Assembly (NCBI RefSeq): GCF_000003855.2
Contig: NW_003101671.1
Location: forward strand, 910,072-974,071
Length of the DNA stretch: 64,000 nucleotides
Source: Blastomyces gilchristii SLH14081
Lineage: Eukaryota; Ascomycota; Eurotiomycetes; Onygenales; Ajellomycetaceae
Reading direction: 5' to 3'
Shown: positions 47,300 to 58,991 of the stretch, in pieces
Numbering within the stretch: the first letter of the stretch is position 1
Layout: each line of letters begins with the position of its first letter
Notes under the pieces: generated by a model
Databases searched by the model: none
Told to the model about the DNA's origin: nothing
What the model saw: only the letters and a program-made list of their open reading frames with translations
Position numbers and translations under genes: made by a program

Positions 47300-48348
47300 T
47301 TTTCTTAATCTCTCTATTATATACTCTATTTACAGAAGCTTGTGAAGCTCTCTCTTTCTACTCAGCAGTCAGATATAAATCTCTCTATATCTTATCATCT
47401 TTTTCTAATAAATCTGTTCTCTGTTATTCTGATTCTCACAGAGTCAGTCAGTGATTCACTCTTTACAGATCTGTGACTCTCACAGTGATCTGTAAGTAGT
47501 GAATGAGAGTTATCAGTTTCTTCAGAGTTAAGAACTTAGAGTCTTACTCAATAAGCTTGTTTTACATGTCTTTATCTCACTTCTTTATAAATATCATTAT
47601 TCAGATCTTGTTTCAGAACTCTGTTATCACAGACTTTAATTCATATTATAATTTTATAAAGCACTGTAAATAATCTTCATCAGATTTCTTATCTCTTTTT
47701 CTAATATTGATGATCACAGTTCAGATGTTCTCTGTTCAGCTCACAGAATCTCTCAACTTATTCTTTAGATAGATCTTGAGAACAGATCAGCAGAATCTCT
47801 TGTAATCATTCTCTAAATAATTCAGTCAGTTCTTGGCTTCAGTGTAGTAGAGTCTGTTATTATATAGATAACAGCTTCTTCATCTTTCATATCACATAGC
47901 TGAGCTTATAAGTTAATTTCAAATACAAACTTGTAAAAGCTTTTATAGATTATGATTTGATAAGTGATCTTAAGTGATCATAACTTAAGAAAGTTTCTTT
48001 TCAGTTCATAAGTGTTTCTGAAGATTATGTCTAGAGACTCAGTTTAAGAGTGTTTACAGACAGTAAGCATTTCTTGTAGAAAGATAGCTTGATTTCATAG
48101 AAGATGCTCAAGAATGTTCTTCACTGAGATTGATTTATTTGTGAGTTTGAAGAGTTTCTCTGTCACAGATGCAGAGAATGATATTCTGTGAGTGATTGAT
48201 AAGTTCTCTGAGACTTCTTTTATGAGAGTTATTCATGATTCAGATGACTGCTTCTGAGTGTCTGCAGTAGAATTCACAGAGATTGAAGCATGTAAGTTTC
48301 TAGTTCTTTCAGTCATAACAGGCAGTTGCTGACTGACTGAGCTTGAAA
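47300..48348 (-). pseudogene. Gypsy E gag region, dead
   Basis: This region occupies the gag position between pol and the 5' LTR of E. Many Ser/Arg/Glu codons are visible on the minus strand, but no frame is long enough to define gag and no intact zinc knuckle was found. Confidence 0.45.
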
Positions 48349-48604
48349 TGTAAGAATAAGTGCTTATAGATGATTATTTAAGTGTTTACAGCTTGATGTG
48401 ATATGTACTGTTAACTACTAGAAGTATTTATGATAGAAAGATAAAATGTAGAGATTAAATGTATAATAGTATTCAAGCTGAGTTATGAATAGTATTCGTG
48501 AACTTCAGTCTATATAGTTGTGTGTAGCCAAGGGCTGCTAACCCTATTGATTATGTGAGAGATAGAAATAGAGGTAAAGAATCCGCGAGAAGGGGTTTCT
48601 TACA
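48349..48604 (-). repeat. Gypsy E 5' LTR
   Basis: This 256 bp LTR is the partner of 40841-41098. Its outer end (GCCAAGGGCTGCTAACCC, GAATCCGCGAGAAGGGG) is unmutated while the inner end is damaged. Confidence 0.85.
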
Positions 48605-48683
48605 CTCTTATTGAGAATATCTTCAATCTCTCATTCAAGTTCATTATCTTCTTCTATGATCCCTGGCAGCTGTCAGTCAAAAG

Positions 48684-49193
48684 TAGACTGGCCGGTGAGA
48701 TTATAAATTTCATGGTTTGATCTCATTTAATCTGATTTCATACATTTTCTTACTATGAAATCTCACTGAGACTAGTTATTAAAAAAAACATGTAAAGTGA
48801 CTATATATCAGATCTTAAAATGAAATCATGACTTGAAAAAAATAAGAAAGTGATTTTATTTGATTTCATTTAGTCTCATTCTTAGCATAAAGTTACTATT
48901 TTTAGACATTTTAAGGTTTTTTTTAGACTATTTTTAATTTTTTAAAAAGTAACACTTTTTGATAACATTTAAATGAGATTTAAAGTCATTTAAAGCAATA
49001 AAAATAATTTAAATTGAGAAGTGAAAATCATGATCTTATTTGAAAAATATGATAAGAGTAGACAGTAAGTCTCACTGAGACAGTATGAGACTACTATTCA
49101 ATGTTAAAACTGTGTAATGAGATCAGTTGAATTGGTAATGAAACTATCAAAAAATCTGATTCTGGTCTCAGACACGGTCACACAGTCAGTCTA
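48684..49193 (-). mobile_element. hAT-like MITE copy 6 (complete, reversed)
   Basis: This 510 bp copy lies in B4 with 8 bp flanks GTCAAAAG (48676-48683) and GTCAGAAG (49194-49201), one transition apart. It is the most damaged full copy and the one with most CpA-to-TpA changes. Confidence 0.85.
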
Positions 49194-49664
49194 GTCAGAA
49201 GTCAGTTAAGAAGAAAATAAGTCAGTGATAGTACAGCAGAGTAAGCTTATATAAAACACATTATAAATCTCTGATAATGTGTTAAGATAATAGTTGTAAC
49301 TGTCTAGAACTTCTATCACTTTGTATCTAATATAATAATAGTTCAGTGTATAAGATGAGTGTGTAATCTGTATATTTTTAAGATTCAATCACATCAGATC
49401 TTCTATCTTATATTACTCAGAAAAGTCTCAGTGAACATTGATTTAATCTTCTTAATCTTACTTAGCGCTCATCATGTAGGCTTCTGCCTAGTCGCGGGTG
49501 TCTCGGAGCTTTATTACTATATTGTCATCAATCGAGCATTTCAAGATGTTAGTTCTTATATGTAGTTCTGAAAGAAATCAGAGTGCTTCTTGACATACTG
49601 CTTCAGTGAGTGTTTGAAGAAGTTTATCAGTTTAAGCTGTTATATGTCACAGTTCATTCAGCAT

Positions 49665-49893
49665 TAGACTGACCGTGTGACTGTGTCTGAGACCAGGATC
49701 AGATTTTTTGATAGTCTCATTACCAATTTGACCGATTCCATTACACAGTTTTAACATTAGATAGTAGTCTTATACTGTCTCAATGAGACTTACTGTCTAC
49801 TCTTGTTACATTTTTCAAATGAGATTATGATTTTCACTTCTCAATTTAAATTATTTTTATTGCTTTAAATGACTTTAAATCTCATTTAAGTGT
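49665..49893 (+). mobile_element. hAT-like MITE copy 7, left part (split by Gypsy X)
   Basis: The copy starts TAGACTGACCGTGTGAC inside B4 and follows the family to about position 229, where the LTR of Gypsy X (TGTGGTTCGG) begins. The right half should lie beyond the window after the 3' LTR of X. Confidence 0.85.
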
Positions 49894-50060
49894 TGTGGTT
49901 CGGAAGAACGTACGACCGTCGGATAATAACACGGCCGCTCCCGAACTTGCTTACGAATGTAAAGAAGTCATAGCAGTCACTAATTAATTTAGTGTATAAT
50001 ATATAAGAAGCTGGTGTACATCTGTAATTATACACTGACTCAAGCAACCTTTGAATCACA
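49894..50060 (+). repeat. Gypsy X 5' LTR
   Basis: This 167 bp LTR runs from TGTGGTTCGGAAGAACG to CCTTTGAATCACA. It is 9 bp shorter than the A2 LTR, which has an extra CAATATTA-like duplication. The first ~70 bp are unmutated; the rest is damaged. Confidence 0.85.
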
Positions 50061-51342
50061 TCTGATAGCATGTCTAAAAACTGGTGAGAAGCACAGACTT
50101 CTTCAGAATATGATAATTTCATCTATGAAGTAATTCATAGTTATCATATCAGTGTGATTCTAGAACATCTCAAAAGATAGTGTATGAAGAATGATGAGTG
50201 AAAGAGCATCTGATTAATACTACTTTGCTTGTTAAACAGAAAACTTCACACTCAGATAAATGCTATATATGAGACACAAACAGATGAGATGTGAGAAAGA
50301 AGATGAAAGTAATGAATCAGATTCAAAGAAGTTCACTCTCTACTTAAAAGAAGAATAAAAAGAAAGAGTGATCATCACTGAAGTTATATAATGATAACAG
50401 AAATCATATAATGATATAGTGATATAATAATATAGTAATATAATGATATAGTAATATAATAATAGACATTATATAATTAATAAGAAATCACTGAAATGAA
50501 TATCTTCTCTAGTCAATATAAATAACACTTTTCTCTGCTATCTAAACTGAAAGATATGCAGAATCTCTCAGAGAGTTTACTTAAAGCAGTAAGAAAAGCA
50601 GCTGAAACTGCTGAACTGAAATTAAAGCTCTGTATGTGTACAAGGATTCTAAACAAGATTGAGACCTTGTATACACAGTGACAGGCTGAGATGAAAGTCA
50701 AATAACAATTGATATTTATAGTGAATTAAGTATTTACTATGAAGAGCTTCACTGATACAATTATTATTATTAATAAGAATAGAGAAAATCAGGTCTTAGA
50801 TCTGCAGTGAGAGATTGAATATTTATACAGACAGATAACTATACTGAATCTGAAGATCTCATCATAATTATTCACAATCTCTTCAGAAGTGTACACATCA
50901 TTGAAGACTGCTGTATAGAATAAGAATCTGAGTATGAAATATATCAAGCTGAGAGATCTGCCTGAGTCACTAAGCTTTAATAATAACTGAAAAAATGATG
51001 CTGCAATCAGCTGACTAAGTCAGATGTAATTATATTATCAGATCAAATATGAACTCACAGACAGATAGTTAACAGAATTTCAATAAGTCTTAAGATCTGC
51101 TGTGTTTCTACACAGAAAAGTGAAGTCATTATAAATAACTGATGAAAAGATGAATCTCACAGACTTAGAGTAATATTCATTCTCATAAATATGAAATGAG
51201 TTTTTCAAATAAATCTTGTATAACTTTGAGAAAGTGAATATATAAAATAAGTATTATAAATACTTCACTGAGTGTAGATAAATGAGTAATCTTATATTAT
51301 ACTTCACACACTTCAGCTTATACTATCTTGTATTGAATGAAG
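50061..51342 (+). pseudogene. Gypsy X gag, 5' part, dead
   Basis: This stretch is collinear with 51519-52790 of A2 and contains the same TATAATGA microrepeat (50400-50465). Its reading frame is destroyed. It is cut at 51342 by A2 and resumes at 59617 (AGCTTTTAATATC). Confidence 0.65.
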
Positions 51343-51518
51343 TGTGGTTCGGAAGAACGTACGACTGTCGGATAATAACGCGGCCGCTTCTGAACTAGCT
51401 TACGAGTGTAAAGAGGGCTATAGCAGCCACTAATTAATTTAGTGTACAATATTACAATATATAAGAAGCCGGCATACGCCTGTAATCATACACTGGCTTA
51501 AGCAACCTTTGAAACACA
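51343..51518 (+). repeat. Gypsy A2 5' LTR
   Basis: This 176 bp LTR is little mutated over most of its length (CGGCCGCTTC, GAAGCCGGCATACGCC), ending TTTGAAACACA. Confidence 0.9.
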
Positions 51519-52699
51519 TCTGATAGCATGTCTAAAAACTGGTGAGAAGCACAGACTTCTTCAGAGTGTGATAATTTCATCTATGAAGTGATTCATAGTT
51601 ATCATACCAGTGTGGTTCTAGAACATCTCAAAAGATAGTGTATAAAGAGCAGTGAGTGAAAGAGCATCTGATTGATACTGCTTCACTTGTTAAGGAAAAA
51701 CTTCACACTCAGACAAATGCCACATATGCAAATGAATGAGATGTGAGAAAAGAGATGAAAGTGATAAATCAGATTCAAAGAAGACCACTCTTCACTTAAA
51801 GAGATAAAAGAAGAGGTGACTACCATCAAAGTTATATAATGATAACAGAAATCATATAATGATATAGCAATATAATGATATAGTGATATAATGATACAGT
51901 GATATAATGATAGACATTGTATAATCAATAAGAAATCACTGAAATAAATATCTTTTCTAGTTAATACAAACAACACTCTTCTCTGCTATCTGAACTGAAA
52001 GGTATGCAGAACCTCTCAGAGGGTTTACTCAAAGCAGTAAGAAAAGCAGCTGAGATCACTGCACTGAAATTGAAACTCTGTACATATACAAGAATTCTAA
52101 ACAAGATTGAGACCTTGTGTACACAGTGACAGACTGAGATAGAAGTTAAATAATAATTAGTATTCACTGCAGATTAAGTATTCACTATGAAGAGCTTCAC
52201 TGATGCAATCATCATCATTAATTAGAATAGAGAAAATCAGATCTTAGGCCTGCAGCAGAAGATTGAATGTTTACACAGACAGATAACTACACTGAATCTG
52301 AAGATCTTATCATAATTGTTCATGATCTCTTCAGAAGTATATACATCATCAGAGACTGCTGTGCAGGATGAGAATCTGAGTATGAGATATATCAAGCTGA
52401 GAGATCTGCTGAAGCTATCAAGCTTCAATGATGACTGAAAAAATGATACTGTAATCAGCTGACTAAGTCAGATACAATTATATTATCAGATTGAATATGA
52501 ACTTACAGACAGACAGTCAATGAAATTTTAACAAGTCTTAAGATCTGCTGCATTTCTACATAGAAAAGTGAAGTCATTATAAATGACTGATGAAAAGATG
52601 AATCTCACAGACTCAGAGTGATATTCATTCTCATAAATATGCAATAAGTTTTTCAAATGAATCTTGCACAACTTTGAGAAAGTGAATATATAAGACAAG

Positions 52700-53200
52700 T
52701 GTTATAAATACTTCACTGAGTGTAGACAAGTGAATAATCTTATATTATACTTCACACACTTCAGCTTATACTATCTTACATTGAATAAAGAGCTTTCAAC
52801 ATCTTTCTGTTTACAGATCTTCATTCATGATCTTACTCCTGAGTTGAGAGCAGAATTGAAATGTTTAACCTCACAGTCAGGCACAGTGAAGAAAGTATAC
52901 AATATTCTCATTGTACAGAAACAAGTGAGTCAATTGTGACAGAAAATACTGCAATTGAGTATATCTCAGCAGAGAATAAGTAATCAGACTTCTATGACAT
53001 AAGTCACACATCTGAATGTGATGAATCTAGATCTGAATGCTATCACTAAAGCACTGAATTCTCTGAAAAAGAGATCCTCTGAGTGAAAATCTTGATATCA
53101 TGAGCATTGAGCTTGCTTCAACTGTAGATATCAAAATCATGATGCAAAAGATTACACTCAGTGTGCACAGTCAAGAGAAGCAAGAGAGTTAAAAAACTAG
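52700..53200 (+). pseudogene. Gypsy A2 gag C-terminal part with zinc knuckle
   Basis: An open block to 52939 reads IHDLTPELRAELKC and VKKVYNILIVQKQ, typical of Ty3 gag. At 53114-53155 comes CFNCRYQNHDAKDY: a C-x2-C-x4-H-x4-C knuckle whose last Cys has become Tyr by a G-to-A change. Upstream gag (51519-52700) is too damaged to read. Confidence 0.65.
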
Positions 53201-53399
53201 CAGAATCAGTGAGCTCAGAGACACTCACTGATATTCTATGAAAAGCCTTTAAAGTAAAAGAGATGCCCGTGTTAGATGACTCTCTGAATTCTGTAAATAC
53301 AAAGAGAAAGCAGGCTTCTGACTGAGGTGCAGATGAGGAAGTAAATACTCACCTCAATGCCTTGAGACCTGAAATGCTAATGTATAAGAGGCACTTGAG

Positions 53400-56300
53400 T
53401 AAGAATTGAGAGATGGCTGCAAAAGTGTTAACAGACACAGAAGCTTCTACACAATATATTAATAATTATATAATCTGAAGATTGAAAGAGATTCACTGAG
53501 TGAAAAATCTCTGATACATAAGATTATCTGATAACTGATATTTAATATCATCTATAAGAGTAAGAGTTTCCTTGCACTTCAGAGAATGATCTTGCTATAT
53601 TTAAGCGCGAGAGCTGCAGAATGTGGAATACAATCTTATTCTCAGACTTGATTAGTTTTAAAGATTCAATTCACAGATTCAATGATGTATATGTCATATG
53701 CAGTTGACTGATAGGAAGAAAACAGTTCATACAATTCTATCAACTGATATGAGAAGGACATTTCACATCTCTGATATAGAAGGATTAAATCTGCTTATAC
53801 ATTAATAAGCAAAGAGAATGATTCATAAGATCTCATCTGAAAGCATTCTGTATGTCATACAGGACCTGAAAGCAGAGAAAATCAAGATAAAGAATATGTG
53901 AGAGAACAAGCATATGAAGAAGCTTCTGAAGAAGTATGAAAAGATCTTCTGAATAGATCTTTCACTGAAATTGCTGCTAGAATGAGAATTTGTATATGAG
54001 ATTGACACAGGGAATGCAAAACCAGTCAATCAGAATGTGTACCCCCTGTCACAAATGCATCTTGAAGAACAGAAGTATCAGATCACAGATCTTCTAGAAT
54101 ATGATCTCATATAACTCTCATTAAGCATATGAGGCTTTTCAGTTCTATTTATGAAAAAGATAGATGAGAAGTGATGAATATGTATTGATTATTAAGCACT
54201 CAATAAGCTTACAATCAAGAATGAATATTCACTGTCATGAATTCAATAACAGTTGAATACAGTTGAAAATGCTCAATATCTATTGAAGATTAATCTTCTC
54301 TCAGAATACTGACAGATCTGTGTAGATGAACTGTCAGTCTCATAAACCATGTTTAATACATAATAAGAGAAGTTTGAATTCCTGACAATGTCATTCAGTC
54401 TGACAAATGTGCCTGTCATCTTTCAAATGATGATGAATATGATTCTTCATAAACAGAATGAAATCTCATATCTCATATATCTTGATAACATTCTAGTCTT
54501 TTCAAACTCATATAATGAATATCTGAAGCATCTTGATGAAGTGCTTACAACTCTGACAGAGTATAAGCTCTATATCAAATTAACAAAGTGTGTGTTTGAA
54601 ATAGAAGAGTTGAAGTTTGTAGAATATGTAGTGAGTGACAGCTGTATACACCTCATCTCAGAGAAATTGAATATTATAGTGAATTGATCACAGCTGAGAA
54701 ACATACATTATATATGATAGTTTCTTGAGTTAGTCTCATATTATCATAGATTTATCAAGGATTTTATATGAATATCAGCATCACTCTCAGATCTCTTAAG
54801 AGAAATAAATGCAAATCTGTGAAAGAAGAAGTGTTATTCAATCATCTGAAATACTGTGTGTAAAGAGACTTTTCTCACACTGAGAGAATATGTAATAACA
54901 TTCTCAGTACTTATTCAATCAGATTATGATAAACCTTTCTACATTGAGATGAATGCATCTGAATGAGCTATCAGAGACACTCTTCTACAGATGAGCAAGA
55001 ATAGCAAGCTGCACTCAGTGATGTACAATGATAGGAAACTATCAGACACTGAGCTCAATTACTCAGTGTATGAAAAGAAATTGCTAGCAATCAAGCACAC
55101 ACTGGCATTATGAAATAGATATATTAACAACAGGTATATAACAATGATAATTATGAATCATGAAAGTCTTGTCTATCTACAATTAATGACAAAACCTTTC
55201 AAACACTTAGTATGTTAAATGTCAGAGTTTCAAGTATATAATCTTCATATCAAATACTGAAAGGAATTAAATGCTGTGATATCTGATACAATCAATCACA
55301 GACCTGATTTCATGAGTGAGAGTTCTGTGAACCAGGTATAAGAGACATTCACATTAAATGCACTGAGAAGATGCAAGAAATCAGAATAAGTGAATATCAT
55401 GATCTCTTACTTGAAGAATGACAAGATGTCAGATAATAAGTGTCTTATGAGAGTAGTAGAAGAGATGCTTCTGAACTTCAAACTGAGAAAATTGAAAAAT
55501 GATGTTATGCTTTACCATGATCTAGAATATGTAGAAGCTCTCTATCTAGAATCTTCATTTAGATGTGACTTGATGACTCATATGCATAAGGAATTCAGTC
55601 ACTTAGAAAGCTCTGAACTTATGAATATACTCAAATCAAGAGTATACTGATCAAGCATGACTGAGAACATTCAGGTGTACACTCACAAGTGCTCAAATTA
55701 TCAGATTATGAAAGAATCTAAGAAAGAATTAGAACATAAGAAAGTACAACATCAGATGAAGTGTACAATATAACTGTTTAAATGATGAAAGATGAACCTC
55801 ATAGACATATTGCCACGAACATCAAATGAAAATTGATGAATAATCACTGCTATTGATTACACTACTGACTGGTCAGTTACAAAAGCAGTTTCAGAGATAA
55901 TAGAGAAGATGATAGTAAAGTTTCTACACAATGAGATCTATGTTAACTATGAAATACTGTGTGAGATTCTAACTGATAACAATGTGAATCTTGTGAGAGA
56001 AGCAGTGAGGCATTTTATAGACCAGTTATAGACAAGATATTGTAGAACAACATCATATCATCTGCAGATAAACAGAAAGATGAAATACTTAAATGAAATC
56101 TTGAGCAACATGCTGATGAAATATCTAGTGAGCAAGCCTACAAGAATATGAGATGAATATCTCAGGCAGATGCTATTGATCACACAGATTCAACAGCATG
56201 CAGTCTTCAAGCATTCATCATTCTACCTGTTGTATGAATTGCATCCGCGCATCCTGAAGAATGCTTTGAAAAAGGTGAGAGAGGAAACAGCAGCTGTGAA

Positions 56301-56880
56301 TGCAACAGTCACAGATACAACAGTCACAGATGCAGAATCAAGATTGAAAGAGATCAGTCACACATATATAAAAGCTAATAAGTTACTTCTGAACTGAGCA
56401 ATTCAATTGAAAAGAATATAAGACTCACTAGTTAAGAAATTAAGTCTTAAGATGAGAATATAAGTTCTTGTATATAATGAGAGTTCTGAGAAGATTCAAT
56501 CTAGATAATTTAAGTTATATAAAATACTCAAATCATATTCTCTGAGAATGTATGCATTGAAAGAATCAGAGGGACAGATCTTATACAACTTAATCAATGA
56601 TTCATGACTTATAAAAGCAAAGATGCAAGACCTGAGCAGATTATGATTATCTATAGCACTATTATCAGTATTGAAAAAGAAGAAACTTATAATTGAAAAG
56701 TCTCACAAAGTAAGAGAAATCATAGATACTTATAAATCAGATAATCTCACTTATTCTGATCTTTTCATAATTATAAGAAAAGAATGAAAAGTAATGAAGA
56801 AATCAGACAAATATCACACTTCAATAAGTGATGAGACTGTAGCTGATTGTATAATAACATGCTGCAGACAGTAAGTGTAA
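53400..56880 (+). pseudogene. Gypsy A2 pol (protease-RT-RNase H-integrase), dead
   Basis: The plus strand carries a protease relic (LTDTEASTQYI, DSGA-type) near 53425-53460. RT follows with IYLDNILVFSNS near 54475-54510 (second catalytic Asp now Asn). RNase H (WNRYI, EKKLLAIKHTLAL) lies near 55080. The integrase H2C2 finger (HMHKEFSHLESSEL, then CSNYQ) is near 55580-55700, and the core block (IITAIDYTT, ILTDNNVNL, HLQINRKMKYLN) at 55840-56090. The reading frame ends near 56880. Stops concentrate at tryptophan positions and former CGA codons. Confidence 0.8.
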
Positions 56881-57393
56881 CATGGCAAAGAGCAGTCTCA
56901 AAGCAGCAGACTTGCACATGAATCAGATTGCAGAAGGAAAAGAAATTCAGAGTTGAATTTGACTGTTTATACCAGTTCAATCATGGAGATCACAGAGAAT
57001 GAACTATCTGAAACATCTGCAGATGTATGAGACTAAGTCATCTCAATCTCTGAGAATGCTCAGAGGTCAGGTGAGATTAGTTTTGATAAACTGTTTACTG
57101 TAGTAATCTGAGTGAGCGAAGAGAGACAGTATAATATATGAGACAGAATCACAAAAGATGAAAGCTGCTGAACCTAGTCACTGAATGCTATATCATATAG
57201 AGATCATGTAAGAGTAGTGACTAGCAGATAAAGAAAAATTGTAAGAAAAGAAATAATAAATTAATCATTAACTGTAAGAATAGACTGTAAAAGACAAATG
57301 TTATTATACACATCTTATTCATTTTCATACACTACATATTTAATCTATTTCCAATGCCACATCACCTAAAAAACACTAAAAACAAAGAAAATC
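56881..57393. other. Intergenic region between convergent genes of A2
   Basis: This is about 0.5 kb between the pol end and the stop of the antisense gene. No convincing coding signal is seen. The equivalent region in A1 is 22416-22944. Confidence 0.5.
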
Positions 57394-58991
57394 TCAAAAC
57401 TCAAGATCTGTAAGAGATTTGAGAGCTGTAAGTCATTCTTGCAATAACACTGTGTATGTCTCTGATTTCTCTATCACTCTGCATACAACATTAATGTCAT
57501 TTATTACAAGATTGACTGGAATGCCAATATAGAAATGTATACATGTACATGTAGAAAAATTGAAAGAGAGTGTGAGACCTGCAGAACCAGAAGTCAGAGC
57601 AGAGAGAGTGAAGACAGAAGAAATAAAAGAGAGAGATGCAGAACTGAATGAACAATGAGAGCTATCTGAAGCTGAATGCTTATGATTCAGTGTGCACACA
57701 ACCTTCTCCACAGAGAAGAGAGAGAAAGTGACAGAAGAAGCTTAAGAGCAGGAGAGAGTAGTCTCAGCAGTGTTATCATCTTCAATTGAAATGATCTCTG
57801 ATGTCAGAGCAACTAAGAACTATTATTAGTATATGAAATTACAAAAGCAGAGATAACAATTATCAAATGAACACCTGCTGATCTTAGAATTGTATATATA
57901 ATTACAACACACACAAGGCTTCTCAGAAAGAGAGAGAGGGATACAGAGAAATGCAGAAAGCAGAATACAGTGTGTGAACAGCTCATTTCCATGATGACAT
58001 TTCAGACAAGGCATACAAGCCTCATACCTGTGAGTGTAAAAGAGTATGACATCTGTGTTCCTGTTTCTGAAAACATGGATATCTTTCACCTGCACTACAA
58101 AGTCAGATGACAGATACTAGAGAATAGGCTGATACAGATCTATTATTCTGAAGGAATTCATTAGAGCAGATGTCTCTGCAATATTGAACTTTACAGTTAT
58201 GAAAAGCTTCTTGATATCTGTGAATATCATGACTTTATACACAGCAAAACTCATAATAATTTTCTCTAAGAACAGAAAAATCAGCATCAGAAAGAAAAGA
58301 TAAAAAATAAAAAAACTTATAATCTTGATACTGTTGAAGAGAGAGATGATTCTCTGAAATGAATAAACAATTGTCTCATCATGAATATTTAAAATGAATA
58401 TAATAATCAGTGTCTGTGACTGAGCTTCAGATAGTCATGTTATACACTGTCTTCATACAATAAATTCTTCTAGAGATCAGCAAGAAGAGTGAGAGTGTAC
58501 ACACTGAGAAATGTAATTCACTGAGCCTATACAACATCTCCTTGAAATGAGAAGAGCTAGTAATGAAGGCAGTGATGAGAGCAGAAGTAGCAGGAGTGAG
58601 GGTCGCGGGAACAGAAGTAGTGAGAGCAGGAGAACCAGACACAGAGACAAGTGTAGAAGATTGAGAAGTAGCAGAGAAAGGAACAGAGAGAGAAGCAGCA
58701 GAGAAAGAAGTGACAGAAGAGGCAAGAAGAGATACAGAAGACTCAGTCACATATAACACAGACAATTTCTTCATTATTACATTCTTCAAGTTCTCAATCA
58801 ATGATTCAACATTGAGTTCACTATCATCAGTGAATGCAGATCTGTCAATAAATGAAGATTCTATATGAATAAAAACAAACATATCAGCATCTGCATTCAC
58901 ACAAAATCATGTCAGAAAACACAATCAGAAACCTGCTGAGAAGAAAAATGATTGAGAGTGTATAAAAAGATAAAGAAGATGTGTCATTCAT
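57394..58991 (-). pseudogene. Antisense accessory gene of Gypsy-A, DUF3716-like (A2 copy)
   Basis: The minus-strand gene runs from ATG at 58991 to TGA at 57394. The blocks are a short first exon, a putative 42 bp intron with CTGACA branch and TGCAG acceptor, and a 157-codon open block (58900-58427) with FVFIHIESS, LNVESLIENLKNVIMKK and a long Ser/Thr/Ala-rich linker. A cysteine block at 58095-57826 reads CMPCLKCHHGNELFTHC and then CVCCNYIYNSKISRCSF. The C-terminal block (57711-57394) contains VEKVVCTL, NLVINDINVV and EKSETYTVLLQE. The paired CxxC..GN.LF..C and C..CNY..SRCSF motifs resemble DUF3716, a fungal family of unknown function (from recall). It may bind zinc. It is broken by at least one frame change and one stop. 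Confidence 0.65.

Larger units (their letters stand above)
43085..47300 (-). pseudogene. Gypsy E pol with C-terminal chromodomain, dead
   Basis: The minus strand carries RT with LNVFIIIYLNNVM (YLDD changed to YLNN) near 46050-46100. RNase H and integrase follow. The integrase C-terminus reads YNIYHISLLCKYKKF (the conserved FHVSLLK.Y block), followed by EREYQIKEIINSEK, the start of a chromodomain, at 43282-43085. MITE copy 5 and the N gap interrupt it. A chromodomain places E in the chromovirus branch, whose integrases target heterochromatin marks. Confidence 0.7.
40841..48604 (-). mobile_element. Ty3/Gypsy chromodomain element E, full length
   Basis: This 7764 bp element is inserted in B4 with a perfect 5 bp duplication, CTCTT (40836-40840 and 48605-48609). 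LTRs of 258 and 256 bp have TGTAAGAA...TTCTTACA termini. A purine tract, complementary to TCTTTCTCTCTCT at 41101, adjoins the left LTR, so the element reads on the minus strand. It includes MITE copy 5 and a 224 bp run of N. About 2 kb lies between the pol C-terminus (43085) and the 3' LTR, more than pol needs. Confidence 0.85.
40412..49664 (-). mobile_element. Ty3/Gypsy element B4, host of the right-hand nest
   Basis: This B-family element reads on the minus strand. Visible pieces are the 3' LTR and start of the internal region (40412-40840), then 48610-48683 and 49202-49664 after Gypsy E and MITE 6. It continues past MITE 7 beyond the window. Compared with B1, about 0.8 kb of integrase sequence is missing at 49535 (B1 3580-4390 joined at a TATYAT-like microhomology). 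An unmutated patch lies at 49464-49545. The integrase C-terminus (YKVIEVLDSYNYYLNTL) is readable near 49300. Confidence 0.75.

Noticed and set aside
58547..58756. Arg/Ser-rich 69-residue frame resembling an SR protein (also 21071-21256 minus)
   Set aside because: Reverse complement of the Ser/Thr/Ala-rich linker of the antisense gene; TCT/TCC-rich coding DNA always gives AGA/AGC-rich shadows.
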